This document shows, piece by piece, positions 36,711-46,464 of a stretch of 64,000 nucleotides of DNA (position 1 is its first letter; every line of letters begins with the position of its first letter). The stretch lies in assembly GCF_007859915.1 (NCBI RefSeq), contig NZ_SJPM01000008.1, positions 34,188-98,187 on the forward strand. The letters run 5' to 3'. The translations under genes were made by a program, and so were the position numbers. A model generated the notes under the pieces. It saw nothing but the letters and a program-made list of their open reading frames with translations. It did no database searches and was not told the origin of the DNA. Origin of the DNA: Neorhodopirellula pilleata (GTDB lineage Bacteria > Planctomycetota > Planctomycetia > Pirellulales > Pirellulaceae).

Positions 36711-39244
36711 ATTCCTCCCTATCCCAGAATGCATCATCCCAGGATGCATCGCCGAGTGTATCCAGGCCGCCAACCGGCACGGCTTGGCTGGTTGCAGACA
36801 CTCCGATTCGATTGCGAACTAAGTTCACATTCGCGTTGATCACCGGATTGGGCGGGATGGTTGTTGGAACAGGTGCGGAGACCGGATCGTTGTCGTTGGT
36901 AGTGGTCTTGTTTGCGGTGATCGGTTTCGTGTGCGTGGATTGGCAAAAGTTGTTTTCATTGCCGCCGATCGTGGCGTATGCGGCGATGGCGTTGACGGCG
37001 TTCGTTTGTGTGGCTGATTTCGTTCAAGAAGACAATTTGCTTGGACGTAAAATGGTCGCGGTGGCCCAGTTGCTCGCGGTCGCCCAAGCAATATTGATGT
37101 TGCAAGAGAAGTCGCAACGATTGTTCGAGCAGTTGCTCGTTTTTGCCTTACTGAATTGTATCGTCGCGGCCGTTTTCAATGACGCGTTCAACTACGCGAT
37201 TTGGTTTCTGCCTTTATCACTAGCGTCCGGTTTGGCACTCGCATTCCTCGCCGCCGACCAAACGTCTGAGGCGGTCAAACCAGATAGCCGATCTGTAGGC
37301 TCGAAGTGCTTTGCGTGGAACAATGCCGCCGCGATGCAGTCGCTCGGATCGGTTTCGTTGAAGCTGCCTTGGATCAGTTTGCTGGTACTGATACCGGCGA
37401 TCGCCTTGTTTGCTTGTACATTTTTCTTCGCCCTGCCGCGGCGGATTGACCCCCAACGAGGATCGCCCAATGCCGCATTGGTGGGATTCAGCGATCAGGT
37501 TCGGTTGGGCGATGTTAGCCGCATGCAAATGACCGATGAGCGTGCGTTACGGGTCCGGCTGAGTTCCGCCGACACTTTACGTCCCTATCCGGTCGTTGAT
37601 GGAATTTACCTTCGAGGTTTAACCCTCGAAGACTATCATTCCGGAGACGTGATGGATGCAGGCGGTTCCTGGAAAACGATAACGGGTAAGCCCGCCGGTC
37701 CCGTTCGGGCGTTGCCTCTGCCGTTCATTCCCGATCGGCCGAGCGATTCGAATTTTTTCGATCAAGTTCACGCCGAAGTCACGGTGGAATCGATTCGAAC
37801 TCCCGCCCTTTTCGCACTGGTCCCTTATCACGGAATTCCGGGTAGCGAGTCGCTCGTCCATCATCCGATGCAGCGGATTCTGGGACGCCGAAAGATGTCG
37901 ACATCGGATTCGGGCATCGGCTTTCCGCGTGCCAAGTATGCGTTCGGCACCCATGCGTTCCGCAACGGAATCCAAACCGATTGGATCGCACACCGTTACG
38001 CGTTCGAAGCCGAAATCATTACCGGCGGATCTGAAGATGACTCGTCTTCATTTCAAATGACGCAAACTGAAATGAACTACAACGATCAGTTATTGGATTT
38101 CCCCGAGCAAAGTCTTCCGAGTGCGCGGCGTTTAGCCGAAGAGGTGATCGCCACCATCCCAGGGAACCAGCGAACTTCCGCAAAGATCGCGAGAAGCCTA
38201 GAAGCCCATTTCACCACGGGCGGACGTTATCAATACACACTCGATTTGACCACCCCGCCGATCGTGGGCATCGATCCGATCGAACAGTTTTTAAGTATTC
38301 ATCGCCGCGGTCATTGCCAGTATTTTGCATCCGCTTTGGCAATGATGCTGCGAAGTCAAAACATTCCGGCACGTTTGGTCGTCGGCTATCACTGCGACGA
38401 GTTCAATGAACTTTCTCAAAGTTTTATCGTTCGTCAACGACACGCCCACGCATGGGTCGAAGCGTTAATCGATCGTGACGAGATGCCGCTGGGTGAAAGC
38501 ATCTACGGCCAACCTGATGCCAATCAGTACTGGTTGCGGCTTGATCCGACACCCGGCGGCGGCCTCACGTCGACCCAACGCACCGGAGCATCCCAAATCG
38601 TCGACTTGGCCCAGAATTTTTGGAACGAACACGTCGTCGAAATGAGCGGCGAGCGGCAACGATCGGCGCTCACGTCGACCCCAGGTTTTTCACCAATGAC
38701 GCAGTCATATCGGAGTTGGATCGAGACCGCACAAGCATTGGCGATTCAGATTAATGCGGGCGAAGTAAGGGGTTTCGGCGGCGGGCGGTTGTTCTCGCTT
38801 CCGGCGGCCGTCATCACCGTCGGGTTCTGTGTCTTTCTGTTCATCCTCCTTAAAGTCCCGATTGCCGTTTGGTTCAATAAACGCTGGGTTGATCGGAAAG
38901 ATCGTCGGGCTCCCAAACCATCGATTGCGTTCTATGCCGAAACACTTGAACTTCTTGAACAAGTCGGCTTGCACCGCGCGACCGGGCAAACACCGCGGGA
39001 GATGGCCGAAACGATCTCCCAACCAAAACTCGCCCGACCGGTGGCGAACTTAACGGATTGGTTCTATCGTTTACGGTATGGACAATCCAATTGGGAGCTT
39101 GATCCGGATCGATGGGCATCGCGCCGATCAGAGTCAAGACGCTTGGAACCAGGACGCTGGGATGGGATCAACGATAGTGAAGCGTTGGATGAAATCGAAG
39201 TGTCGCTACAGTTACTCCGGGAACAAGTTCAACGGAATCCGTAA
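36707..39244 (+). CDS. Membrane transglutaminase-like protein (TgpA-type)
   Basis: An 845-residue membrane protein. The N-terminal quarter holds several helices (FALITGLGGMVVGTG, SLVVVLFAVIGFVCV, IVAYAAMALTAFVCVADFV, ISLLVLIPAIALFACTFFFA), then a large extracytoplasmic part. The transglutaminase core shows the catalytic triad blocks HRRGHCQYFASA (Cys), RQRHAHAWVEA (His) and WLRLDPTPGG (Asp). A last helix (VITVGFCVFLFILL) and a C-terminal DUF4129-like helical tail (TGQTPREMAETI) end it. This matches TgpA-type proteins encoded with MoxR and DUF58 genes. It probably cross-links or cleaves envelope proteins or peptides. The ATG overlaps the DUF58 stop, and its TAA overlaps the cmk start. Confidence 0.92.
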   Translation: MNSSLSQNASSQDASPSVSRPPTGTAWLVADTPIRLRTKFTFALITGLGGMVVGTGAETGSLSLVVVLFAVIGFVCVDWQKLFSLPPIVAYAAMALTAFVCVADFVQEDNLLGRKMVAVAQLLAVAQAILMLQEKSQRLFEQLLVFALLNCIVAAVFNDAFNYAIWFLPLSLASGLALAFLAADQTSEAVKPDSRSVGSKCFAWNNAAAMQSLGSVSLKLPWISLLVLIPAIALFACTFFFALPRRIDPQRGSPNAALVGFSDQVRLGDVSRMQMTDERALRVRLSSADTLRPYPVVDGIYLRGLTLEDYHSGDVMDAGGSWKTITGKPAGPVRALPLPFIPDRPSDSNFFDQVHAEVTVESIRTPALFALVPYHGIPGSESLVHHPMQRILGRRKMSTSDSGIGFPRAKYAFGTHAFRNGIQTDWIAHRYAFEAEIITGGSEDDSSSFQMTQTEMNYNDQLLDFPEQSLPSARRLAEEVIATIPGNQRTSAKIARSLEAHFTTGGRYQYTLDLTTPPIVGIDPIEQFLSIHRRGHCQYFASALAMMLRSQNIPARLVVGYHCDEFNELSQSFIVRQRHAHAWVEALIDRDEMPLGESIYGQPDANQYWLRLDPTPGGGLTSTQRTGASQIVDLAQNFWNEHVVEMSGERQRSALTSTPGFSPMTQSYRSWIETAQALAIQINAGEVRGFGGGRLFSLPAAVITVGFCVFLFILLKVPIAVWFNKRWVDRKDRRAPKPSIAFYAETLELLEQVGLHRATGQTPREMAETISQPKLARPVANLTDWFYRLRYGQSNWELDPDRWASRRSESRRLEPGRWDGINDSEALDEIEVSLQLLREQVQRNP

Positions 39245-39957
39245 TGTCTACAAATGAATACGAAATATCTTCGACTCGCATGATCGTAACCATTGATGGC
39301 CCCGCCGGAGCGGGCAAGAGTAGCATCGCCCGAGAAGTCGCGGCAGAACTCGGGTATGCGTTTTTGGATACCGGCGCGATGTACCGAGCAATCACTTTGG
39401 GGGCGATGCGTCGTGGCATTCCGTGGAACGATGTCGACGCTCTAGTCCGATATGCGCAAGAAGCCAGACTGAGTTGGAACGAAGACCGAATCGATTTGGA
39501 TGACGAAGACGTTTCGAGTGAGATTCGGACTCCTGAGGTAACCGCGAATATCCGTTACATCGCCGACCCGCCTGAAATTCGGGATTGCTTGACGATGCAG
39601 CAACGCCGGATCGCCGAGGGCCGAGATCTCGTCACCGAAGGCCGCGACCAAGGCACCGAAGTCTTCCCCGAGGCCGAATGCAAAGTCTTCTTAACCGCGT
39701 CACCCGAGGAACGGGCCCGTCGGCGACAGCAACAATTGATTGCCGAAGGCAAACAGGTAACGTTCGAAGAAATCCTGATCGCGCAAAACCAACGAGACCT
39801 TGAAGATCGGATGCGTCCGGTTGGTCGTCTGCGAGCGGCACTGGACGCAGTCGTGATTCAAACCGACGGGATGAACAGCCAGCAGGTCAAGCAATCAGTC
39901 CTCGATTCCGTACGTTCGTGCGTGCAGTCGTTAGCGACCTCCGACGATCCCGCGTAA
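39244..39957 (+). CDS. cmk: Cytidylate kinase
   Basis: A 237-residue P-loop kinase that phosphorylates CMP and dCMP with ATP in pyrimidine nucleotide synthesis. The P-loop reads IDGPAGAGKSSIAREVA, then FLDTGAMYRAIT (CMP-binding), EGRDQGTEVFPEAECKVFL where most family members have GRDIGTVVFPDA, and SPEERARRR in the lid. The length is near the usual 220-230. An extra start of about 12 residues precedes the first strand; MIVTIDG at residue 13 is an alternative start but the TAATG overlap with the transglutaminase gene supports the longer form. A housekeeping enzyme at the end of an envelope operon, probably just transcriptionally attached. Confidence 0.95.
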   Translation: MSTNEYEISSTRMIVTIDGPAGAGKSSIAREVAAELGYAFLDTGAMYRAITLGAMRRGIPWNDVDALVRYAQEARLSWNEDRIDLDDEDVSSEIRTPEVTANIRYIADPPEIRDCLTMQQRRIAEGRDLVTEGRDQGTEVFPEAECKVFLTASPEERARRRQQQLIAEGKQVTFEEILIAQNQRDLEDRMRPVGRLRAALDAVVIQTDGMNSQQVKQSVLDSVRSCVQSLATSDDPA

Positions 39958-39988
39958 CCGACCGCTCACTTCAATCAAAACCCGTCGC

Positions 39989-40223
39989 GTGACGGCTTGT
40001 TGATCTAATTAGCCCTACAGCGTTAGCGGCGGTTAACCGGACGCCAACCGGGGCTAAGCATCGCGTGAACAATAAGTGCTGGATTCTTAACGTGGCGTCG
40101 ACTTTCAGTCGACGTTTCAGGGTTTGGCGACTGAAAGTCGCCACCACTTAATGTTCCCGCGATGCTAACGCCCATCGGCTAATTGCTGTCAATCGGGTTA
40201 CGATTAGATCAACAAGCGGTCAC
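39989..40223. repeat. Composite nested palindrome (families A and B with an insertion)
   Basis: The outer arms (39989-40009 and 40203-40223) are 21-base inverted repeats with one mismatch, containing GGCTTGTTGATCTAAT as in family A. Inside them a family B element (AGCG then TTAGCGGCGG ... CCAACCGGGGCTAA) is interrupted at 40057 and resumes at 40166 (TAACGCCCATCGGCTAATTG). The interrupting sequence is a separate 108-base unit. The family A core arms (GAGCGAGGGAT) are missing here. Confidence 0.9.
40058..40165. mobile_element. Small nested insertion with terminal inverted repeats (MITE-like)
   Basis: A 108-base unit begins GCATCGCGTGAAC and ends GTTCCCGCGATGC, 13-base terminal inverted repeats with one mismatch. 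TAA stands on both sides (40055-40057 and 40166-40168; CTAA if the last C is counted outside). Removing it rejoins the family B sequence exactly as at 26.3 kb. Inside is another palindrome, GTGGCGTCGACTTTCAGTCG and GCGACTGAAAGTCGCCAC. It has no coding capacity, so it must rely on proteins encoded elsewhere. Confidence 0.75.
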
Positions 40224-40289
40224 CCGTCCGGTTGAGATTGAGAACAATTCAATACGCCGAAATCAATCAGTTAACGTTTAGAACATTCA

Positions 40290-41027
40290 ATGCCTACGGA
40301 ACCTTCCCCCGCCGACTTGCCGCGCGTTGACGCACCATTCGCTGAACAAACCCTTGAGGTGGCTCCTGGGCCGCGTGCCCGCACGGTGAAATTGATCAGC
40401 GGTGAGGTCGTCGACGTCCCCGCGAACTGGGAACTATTGCCGCCGGGCGACGCGGGGGTGACGCGACGGGTGAAAGCCGCCGGTCCGACTTGGACGATGA
40501 AGGAGAAGAAAGGACGTAAGTCGTTCTCGCAAGGCTTATGGGCGGACGCCCAACAGATCGATCAAGCCAGGGCTTCGATGGAGGCAACCCGGTCGACGGC
40601 GAGTTACGCCAAGGCACAAGTCAACGCGAAGAAACGCCGCGAAGTAAAGCAGAATGAATACGTGGAAGATTTTCATGCGGCGGTTGTTGCGTTCTTGAAC
40701 TTCGATCCTGTTTATTCGGCGATGGCGGTTCGTTTCGCAACCGCTGTGACAAACCATGCTACTCCCGTGGGCAGCGGCACAGTGGCCCGGACACAACGGA
40801 TTCCGATTGAGCGACGGGCGGAGTCCGCCGTGATTGCGTGGATGCGACATCAAACAACAGGTTACGATGACATGGCGATCGCTCGTGTCAAAGGCGAACG
40901 TCGCGAGGTGCGACGACAACTCGCGGCTCAGTCTCGCAAACTATTAGCCAAGTACCGAAGCGGTGCCCCCGATGCGATCAAACAATGCCCCCTGGCACGT
41001 GCGTTGAGATCGACTAGCGTTGATTAA
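40290..41027 (+). CDS. DUF2293-domain protein
   Basis: A 245-residue, very basic soluble protein. The N-terminal third resembles a small beta domain (TVKLISGEVVDVPANWELLP). A Lys/Arg-rich middle follows. The C-terminal part RRAESAVIAWMRHQTTGYDD, then MAIARVKGERREVRRQLA, is the DUF2293 (PF10056) signature as I know it. The function of the family is not established; the charge suggests nucleic acid contact (inference). No export signal. It stands alone between the composite repeat and the convergent kinase gene. Confidence 0.8.
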   Translation: MPTEPSPADLPRVDAPFAEQTLEVAPGPRARTVKLISGEVVDVPANWELLPPGDAGVTRRVKAAGPTWTMKEKKGRKSFSQGLWADAQQIDQARASMEATRSTASYAKAQVNAKKRREVKQNEYVEDFHAAVVAFLNFDPVYSAMAVRFATAVTNHATPVGSGTVARTQRIPIERRAESAVIAWMRHQTTGYDDMAIARVKGERREVRRQLAAQSRKLLAKYRSGAPDAIKQCPLARALRSTSVD

Positions 41028-41136
41028 ACAGCTAGCTCACTTGCAATCCAACGAAGTTTTCGTGCGATGGTCATATCGTCGTTCATGAAACTGTTAACCG
41101 CAGTAAGGATACCCGAATCGGAAAGCTAAAATGTGT

Positions 41137-44100
41137 TTATGGCGCGGGCAGCGTTCTTAAAATCGTTTCGTAATCTTCAGTTTGCAATTCATTGAACCCA
41201 ATGGAGTTCTTCAGAATTGTTAGTTGTTCCTTTAGTCGTTCACGATCGGCATCGACGATTTGAGGGAACTCGTTGTTGGAGATCTCATCGAATGCTTGAT
41301 TCTCCTCGGGCGTCATCGGATAAAGCAAAATGGCAAAGGTGTTGAGCAAGGCGAGCCTTGCATCGTTGAAGGCTGCGGAGAGATCACTTGAAGGCGCGCG
41401 GATCGACACCAAAACATCCAGGTAATTGTGCAGCCAGTCGGCGAAGCCGTCGGTCCGTTCGCCGTAGAGTGGAATCAAACGGAGAAGTGTTTTTGATTCC
41501 GCAGGCAGCGAGGTTTCTCCAACGACCGCGTTGAGTGTGTCCAGAAGTTGGCGGATGGTTTGGTCGGCATCCGTTGCGTTGACCAACGGTTCTCCTTCAT
41601 TCAAAACGCCTTCCTGCGCTGCCGACCGAATCCAGTACGCAAGTTTGGCTGCATGAACGAGTATTGCATCGCCATCGACTTTCCAACCGGTCGCCCAAAG
41701 CTCCCGCTGAGATCCTAGTATCCGTTCATTCAGCTCTTTATCCGCGCCGGTTGTATGCAGAATTTCGGTGGTCAGCACGAATGCCTTCCACGCCGTCTTG
41801 GGGCTTTCGTTGAACTGAATCGAATCAAGAAGCTCTTTCGCCTCGAAACGCTTCGCCCGACTTTCTTCTTGACCCAATAAGTTTGCGTAGAGGAACTTGA
41901 TTTCGTCTCGTTGAATCGCGGAGGTCGTTGAGCTTTCGGCCAGTTCTCGTGCCCGCTCGGCATTTTTGAACGCGCCGTCGCGGTCACCCATCGCCAGCCG
42001 GACAGCGGACGACCAAACGAAAAACTCCAACTGATCGCTTAGCGAACCGGTCACGTTTCGGGACGCCAACTCATTGAGAACCCTGTTCGCTTCACTTAGA
42101 TCGTCGTTTCGTTGAGGATCGATCAAATAGGAGCGAAACAAACACCTTGCCAATGAATATGTCGCCTTGAGGGGATTGGACTCCCTGGTTTCGTTAACCG
42201 CTTCTTCGAACGCCGCAACGGCTTCGTCGAAATACTTTCGGTGGTCTTCCTTGTCGTCCCAGGGGCAAAAATAGGCTAGGTCTTCGGCCGCATTTCCTTT
42301 GGCCAACCATGCATGATTGGATACGGTTTGTCGCGGCAAACGGCGGATCAGTTCGGTTGCGAATTGAGCGCTTCGGTACGCCTGTAGCAACGTCGCTTTC
42401 TTGTTGTTCTTCGGTTGTTTATCGGCTAGGCCGACCAACAAATTTGCGTGCCGCCAACAAGCGTTATAAAGCTCCACCGACGGCTTTTGCTCACGTCCAA
42501 GTTCGATCACGTCGCCTAATTTGGTTGCCGCGACTTCCATCTTGGACACATCGCCCGCCGCAAGGGCCGCGAAATAGTCGGCAAACGCGTCTTTGATCGC
42601 AACCTCGAGGCTGTTCGGATCGGCCAGACGTGCCCGCTCGATATAGAATCTCAATTGATCCAACCGATCGGTAGTCCAGATGGCACTCACTTCGGCCACA
42701 CCGTCCATCAACTCGCCCGCCGCTTGTAACCAATGGTCTTCGAAAGCGTCTTCGGGCACCTCTTTGCGAACCTCATTGGCCAACGTCGCGTGACAGAACT
42801 CTTTGATCTCGAAAAGAATTGTTTCACCCGGTTTATTTTTACCCGACGTCGATTTTTGCGAGAGGACCGCGAGTTGATCTCCCAAAAAACTCACTTCACT
42901 GTATTCCAGAGTATGCATGACCAATCGGTTTAACGTGGCCGTCGACACGCCATCGGGTGTCCGCCATCCGGTCGACTGCTCGAGATCTCGTTGGACTTGA
43001 CTGAACCAATCAAACAAGGTCGGCGCGGTCACGGCATCAATCCATGTTTTCGATTTCGCGTTTTGCTCGCCCGCGTCGTCGAGCATTAACACGAATGAGC
43101 CAGTGCGAGAGACTGGTTTGGCGGTGTCCCGTTCCGCGTTGGCCTCGAATGTCAAACGCACGATCAAACGTTCTGTGGGAGTCAACGAAGCCGGGATCGG
43201 ATCGGCCAACAACCTTTGGATCTCGCGATCGAGTTCGGCTCGAGTCGTCGGGTCCGGGTCCCATTGATCGCCGGCACGGAAGGCATCGGTTGCTAACTCA
43301 AGCCACTGAAGGGTTGCCGATCGCCTGGGCCGATCGCCCTTTTCTGATGCGGCATCGTGCCAATCCGAAATCTGCTTGATGAGGTCAGAATCGATTCGCA
43401 GTTCGTTTGCCGGCCGCACAAAGAAAGTGGCGCTTGCGGTGTTGAGTTTTTGATGAACGAAATCGATCGATGTTTCGGCGATCCAAGCGGCGCGGGTCGG
43501 TCCCAAGGTTTGGATTGACGGGGCCGGCCGATTCAACATTTTGCCCCAATTTTGAATCGCGAGTTCGGTATCACCTCGGTGCCACTCGATGGCGGCTAAT
43601 ATGTGTTGTTTGAAAACATTACCGAACGTATTGTTTAATCCCGACGGCGCAGGCGAAGATCGCATGATCTGCACAAACCGATTCGCCTCCGTTTTTCCAA
43701 GACGCGAACCTTGAAGCCCCGCGCGATCCAACTCAGTCAAGACGGCAAGCGAGTCGTTAGCTTGAAGCAACCGGGTGCGCGACAGCCTGTGTCGATCACT
43801 AACCACCACTTCCCCTCCCGCTTGCAGATCGCTGAGCAGGACAAGCCGGTGCATGTCATCGGGTAGCGATCGGCCACGTCGTTGGCACAGGGCGTCACCG
43901 GCTTGAAAGAACCGCTCGACTTGATCAGGATCGAGTTGTTCGTGCGGCGATCCGATGACACGACGAGCTAGCTCCCCGATCCAGCCGGTAACACCTTCAT
44001 TCAAAAGAGCGGTGGCGGAATTTCCTGCCTTTGGCGACTGTTCGTCGATTGCCTGAATCAGGGTCGCTAAACCTTCGGGACCGATTTTTGATTGCTCGAG

Positions 44101-46464
44101 ACCGTCGACCAAATGCACCAAGAGATCCCAACGTTGGCGGAGCGAGCCTGGCTCGAGCGATTCGAATTTACCTTCGTTGCGGTGGGACTGAACCTGCTTT
44201 TGAAACGTGTCCCATTGCTGACGCAAGAAAATCTCTTGCATCTGACCGGCCTCGGATTCGAGCATAATCTCTGGCCAAGTGACGGCCACCAAGCGTCGGT
44301 CCTCCGCAGACAATGATGCATTTTGAAAAGCGTCAGCTAGCGTTCGAATGAATCCTTGATCACCTTCGCGCATCATGGACCATCGATCTTCAAGCCATGC
44401 CGCAATGGGAACATTTGGAGTGTCTCGCAATTCTCGCTCGGCCCGAGCGATGTCGCTCAATAGGGGTTGTGGATTCGAGGCAACCAAGGGGTCACTCGAG
44501 AGCGCAAGCAAAATGCTAGCCGACGGCCGATCATCGCCGACGATCGTCCCATCGACTAATTTTTCGCGGACTCGTTTGCGCACGATATCGATCGAATCCA
44601 ACCCGGACATTGCGGATTCATCGTCGATCTTGATGTCCAAATGAAACATTGCCAAACGGACGATGTCCAATCGCATTCGCACCGTCGGAGCAACTTCATT
44701 GTCCGATCCAACCAAACCATCGTCATCCGCTCGGACGACCGCATGGATCTTGCGTAGATCTCCGCTGACGGCCTCTTCGATTTGCACGCGCGCGGTGTTC
44801 TCCCAAACGGAACTTGTCAAGACCTCGGACATAGCCTTGGTCAGCACCAACGACGCATCGAGCGCCGATCGCTGGTAGTCCTGGGCGGTTTCGTGATCGT
44901 CACCGGGATAGTTCCTGATGAGAAGGTTGAGGGCGGTGCGGAAAGGGTTCTCCAAGCTGTCGTATTTGGTCGTTGACGCATCCGATTGCAACAGAGCGAC
45001 GGCTTGCTCGTGAGTTTGGCGAATCCGAGCCGAGTCGTCCGGACGAAACCAAATCACCGCCGCCGTGCCGAGCAAGATCGCGAGCACGACCGAGGCGGCG
45101 GCCCATTTCCAACTGCGACCGGCCGGAGTGTCGACGCCGGCGGCCAACGCCAACTCGTTGGCGAAATCGGTGCACGACGGATAACGATTCATCGGATCCG
45201 CTCGCATCGCTTTTCGCAACACGACTCGTTCGGCGGGCGTGAGTAAGTTCATTTCGAACTCCTCGCACGCCTTGGCTTTCATAATGCTGGTACGCGTGCT
45301 CGCATTGAAGGGCAAGATACCGGTTCGGAGTTCGTAGTAGGTCACCGCCAACGCGTATTGGTCGGCTGATTTGCTGTAGCCGGTACCGTCGAGCATCTCG
45401 GGCGGACCGTAAGCGGGCGAAACAAACGGGTGTTGGGTCTGACGAATGTCCGACTCGAGCTTATTGGCTAGACCGAAGTCGCAGACCTGAGCCTCTTCAC
45501 CGACGAGCAAGATGTTTTGCGGTTTGATGTCGCCGTGCATGATGCTGTGTTTTTTCATCAGCAAGTCGATCGCCAAGGCCGCCGAGCGGATGTAACGGAT
45601 CGATTCAGCGGCTTCGAGACCGAAGGGAACCTTTCGGTCTTCTTTGTTCTTTTGATTCAGTCCCTGCGCGGCACGAACCTCGATCAAACGGTCTTGAAGC
45701 GTTTGGTCACCCAAACTCATCACGATGATCAGGTGTTCGGCGGCGGCCCGGCGGACCGCCGACGTCCTGAGGTGACCAGAGGTTTTTGCGGACTCGGATC
45801 TCTTCGCCGAACCAGAGACGCTTCCCGATTGCTCCGAAAACTCCAACGCCTGAGTTCCGTTTGGATCAGAAACCAAACCCGACTCTTGCGTCGCCACTAA
45901 ATCGACATTGTTGCGTTCGGTGTCGTCCGCGTTTCCAAGTCCGACTAAGGGTACCGCGGTGGTGGAATGTAAATCCGTCGAAGCAAAGATATCTTCGTCG
46001 CAATCATCGGCGTTGGACGCCTCCACCGATGCCACTGATGACCCGCCCAGACTCGTTTCGGCGGTATCGATCGGATCGGGTAGTTGGTCCGTTAATTCTC
46101 CGAGTTCCAACGATCCGTCGACGGGAATGATCGCTTCGCTTTCGCCGTCTTCAAGCAACCGTCCCTCTGCGTCTTTGACCCAAAAAGCGTGAATCTCGCA
46201 AAGGTTCGGATGCCGGACATTGCGAATCGTGCGAAGGGCTTGTAGTTCTTTGCGGCCACCGATTTTGCTCAGTTCGACAATTTTGACCGCCACCGAGGTC
46301 CCGCCGGCGCCACGTGCGGCCCACACCTCACCGGAAAAACCATTCCCCAAACGCCGGACGAGGCGATATCCGGGAACGACCATTTGGCCTTGATGATAAG
46401 TGCTTTCCCTAGTCAACAAAACAGACGCCTCGGATGGCAAAAAGAACGCGAACGGTCGACGCAT
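41137..46464 (-). CDS. Giant membrane Ser/Thr protein kinase
   Basis: A 1775-residue protein. The kinase domain starts YRLVRRLGNGFSGEVW (glycine loop), with Lys61 in VAVKIV, catalytic HGDIKPQN (Asp312), CDFGLA (Asp329) and a PPEM block. The N-lobe carries an insertion of about 140 residues (about 103-241), acidic and Ser/Thr-rich, between the IHAFWV strand and LIIVMSLGDQTL. One transmembrane helix (AAASVVLAILLGTAAVIWF, about 454-472) is followed by about 1300 residues of mostly helical, TPR-like sequence without a clear family. Such kinases are typical of planctomycetes; substrates are unknown. The first Met is kept because TYHQGQMVVPGYRL upstream of the glycine loop looks like conserved family sequence. 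It diverges from the giant surface-protein gene. Confidence 0.88.
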   Translation of the reverse strand: MRRPFAFFLPSEASVLLTRESTYHQGQMVVPGYRLVRRLGNGFSGEVWAARGAGGTSVAVKIVELSKIGGRKELQALRTIRNVRHPNLCEIHAFWVKDAEGRLLEDGESEAIIPVDGSLELGELTDQLPDPIDTAETSLGGSSVASVEASNADDCDEDIFASTDLHSTTAVPLVGLGNADDTERNNVDLVATQESGLVSDPNGTQALEFSEQSGSVSGSAKRSESAKTSGHLRTSAVRRAAAEHLIIVMSLGDQTLQDRLIEVRAAQGLNQKNKEDRKVPFGLEAAESIRYIRSAALAIDLLMKKHSIMHGDIKPQNILLVGEEAQVCDFGLANKLESDIRQTQHPFVSPAYGPPEMLDGTGYSKSADQYALAVTYYELRTGILPFNASTRTSIMKAKACEEFEMNLLTPAERVVLRKAMRADPMNRYPSCTDFANELALAAGVDTPAGRSWKWAAASVVLAILLGTAAVIWFRPDDSARIRQTHEQAVALLQSDASTTKYDSLENPFRTALNLLIRNYPGDDHETAQDYQRSALDASLVLTKAMSEVLTSSVWENTARVQIEEAVSGDLRKIHAVVRADDDGLVGSDNEVAPTVRMRLDIVRLAMFHLDIKIDDESAMSGLDSIDIVRKRVREKLVDGTIVGDDRPSASILLALSSDPLVASNPQPLLSDIARAERELRDTPNVPIAAWLEDRWSMMREGDQGFIRTLADAFQNASLSAEDRRLVAVTWPEIMLESEAGQMQEIFLRQQWDTFQKQVQSHRNEGKFESLEPGSLRQRWDLLVHLVDGLEQSKIGPEGLATLIQAIDEQSPKAGNSATALLNEGVTGWIGELARRVIGSPHEQLDPDQVERFFQAGDALCQRRGRSLPDDMHRLVLLSDLQAGGEVVVSDRHRLSRTRLLQANDSLAVLTELDRAGLQGSRLGKTEANRFVQIMRSSPAPSGLNNTFGNVFKQHILAAIEWHRGDTELAIQNWGKMLNRPAPSIQTLGPTRAAWIAETSIDFVHQKLNTASATFFVRPANELRIDSDLIKQISDWHDAASEKGDRPRRSATLQWLELATDAFRAGDQWDPDPTTRAELDREIQRLLADPIPASLTPTERLIVRLTFEANAERDTAKPVSRTGSFVLMLDDAGEQNAKSKTWIDAVTAPTLFDWFSQVQRDLEQSTGWRTPDGVSTATLNRLVMHTLEYSEVSFLGDQLAVLSQKSTSGKNKPGETILFEIKEFCHATLANEVRKEVPEDAFEDHWLQAAGELMDGVAEVSAIWTTDRLDQLRFYIERARLADPNSLEVAIKDAFADYFAALAAGDVSKMEVAATKLGDVIELGREQKPSVELYNACWRHANLLVGLADKQPKNNKKATLLQAYRSAQFATELIRRLPRQTVSNHAWLAKGNAAEDLAYFCPWDDKEDHRKYFDEAVAAFEEAVNETRESNPLKATYSLARCLFRSYLIDPQRNDDLSEANRVLNELASRNVTGSLSDQLEFFVWSSAVRLAMGDRDGAFKNAERARELAESSTTSAIQRDEIKFLYANLLGQEESRAKRFEAKELLDSIQFNESPKTAWKAFVLTTEILHTTGADKELNERILGSQRELWATGWKVDGDAILVHAAKLAYWIRSAAQEGVLNEGEPLVNATDADQTIRQLLDTLNAVVGETSLPAESKTLLRLIPLYGERTDGFADWLHNYLDVLVSIRAPSSDLSAAFNDARLALLNTFAILLYPMTPEENQAFDEISNNEFPQIVDADRERLKEQLTILKNSIGFNELQTEDYETILRTLPAP

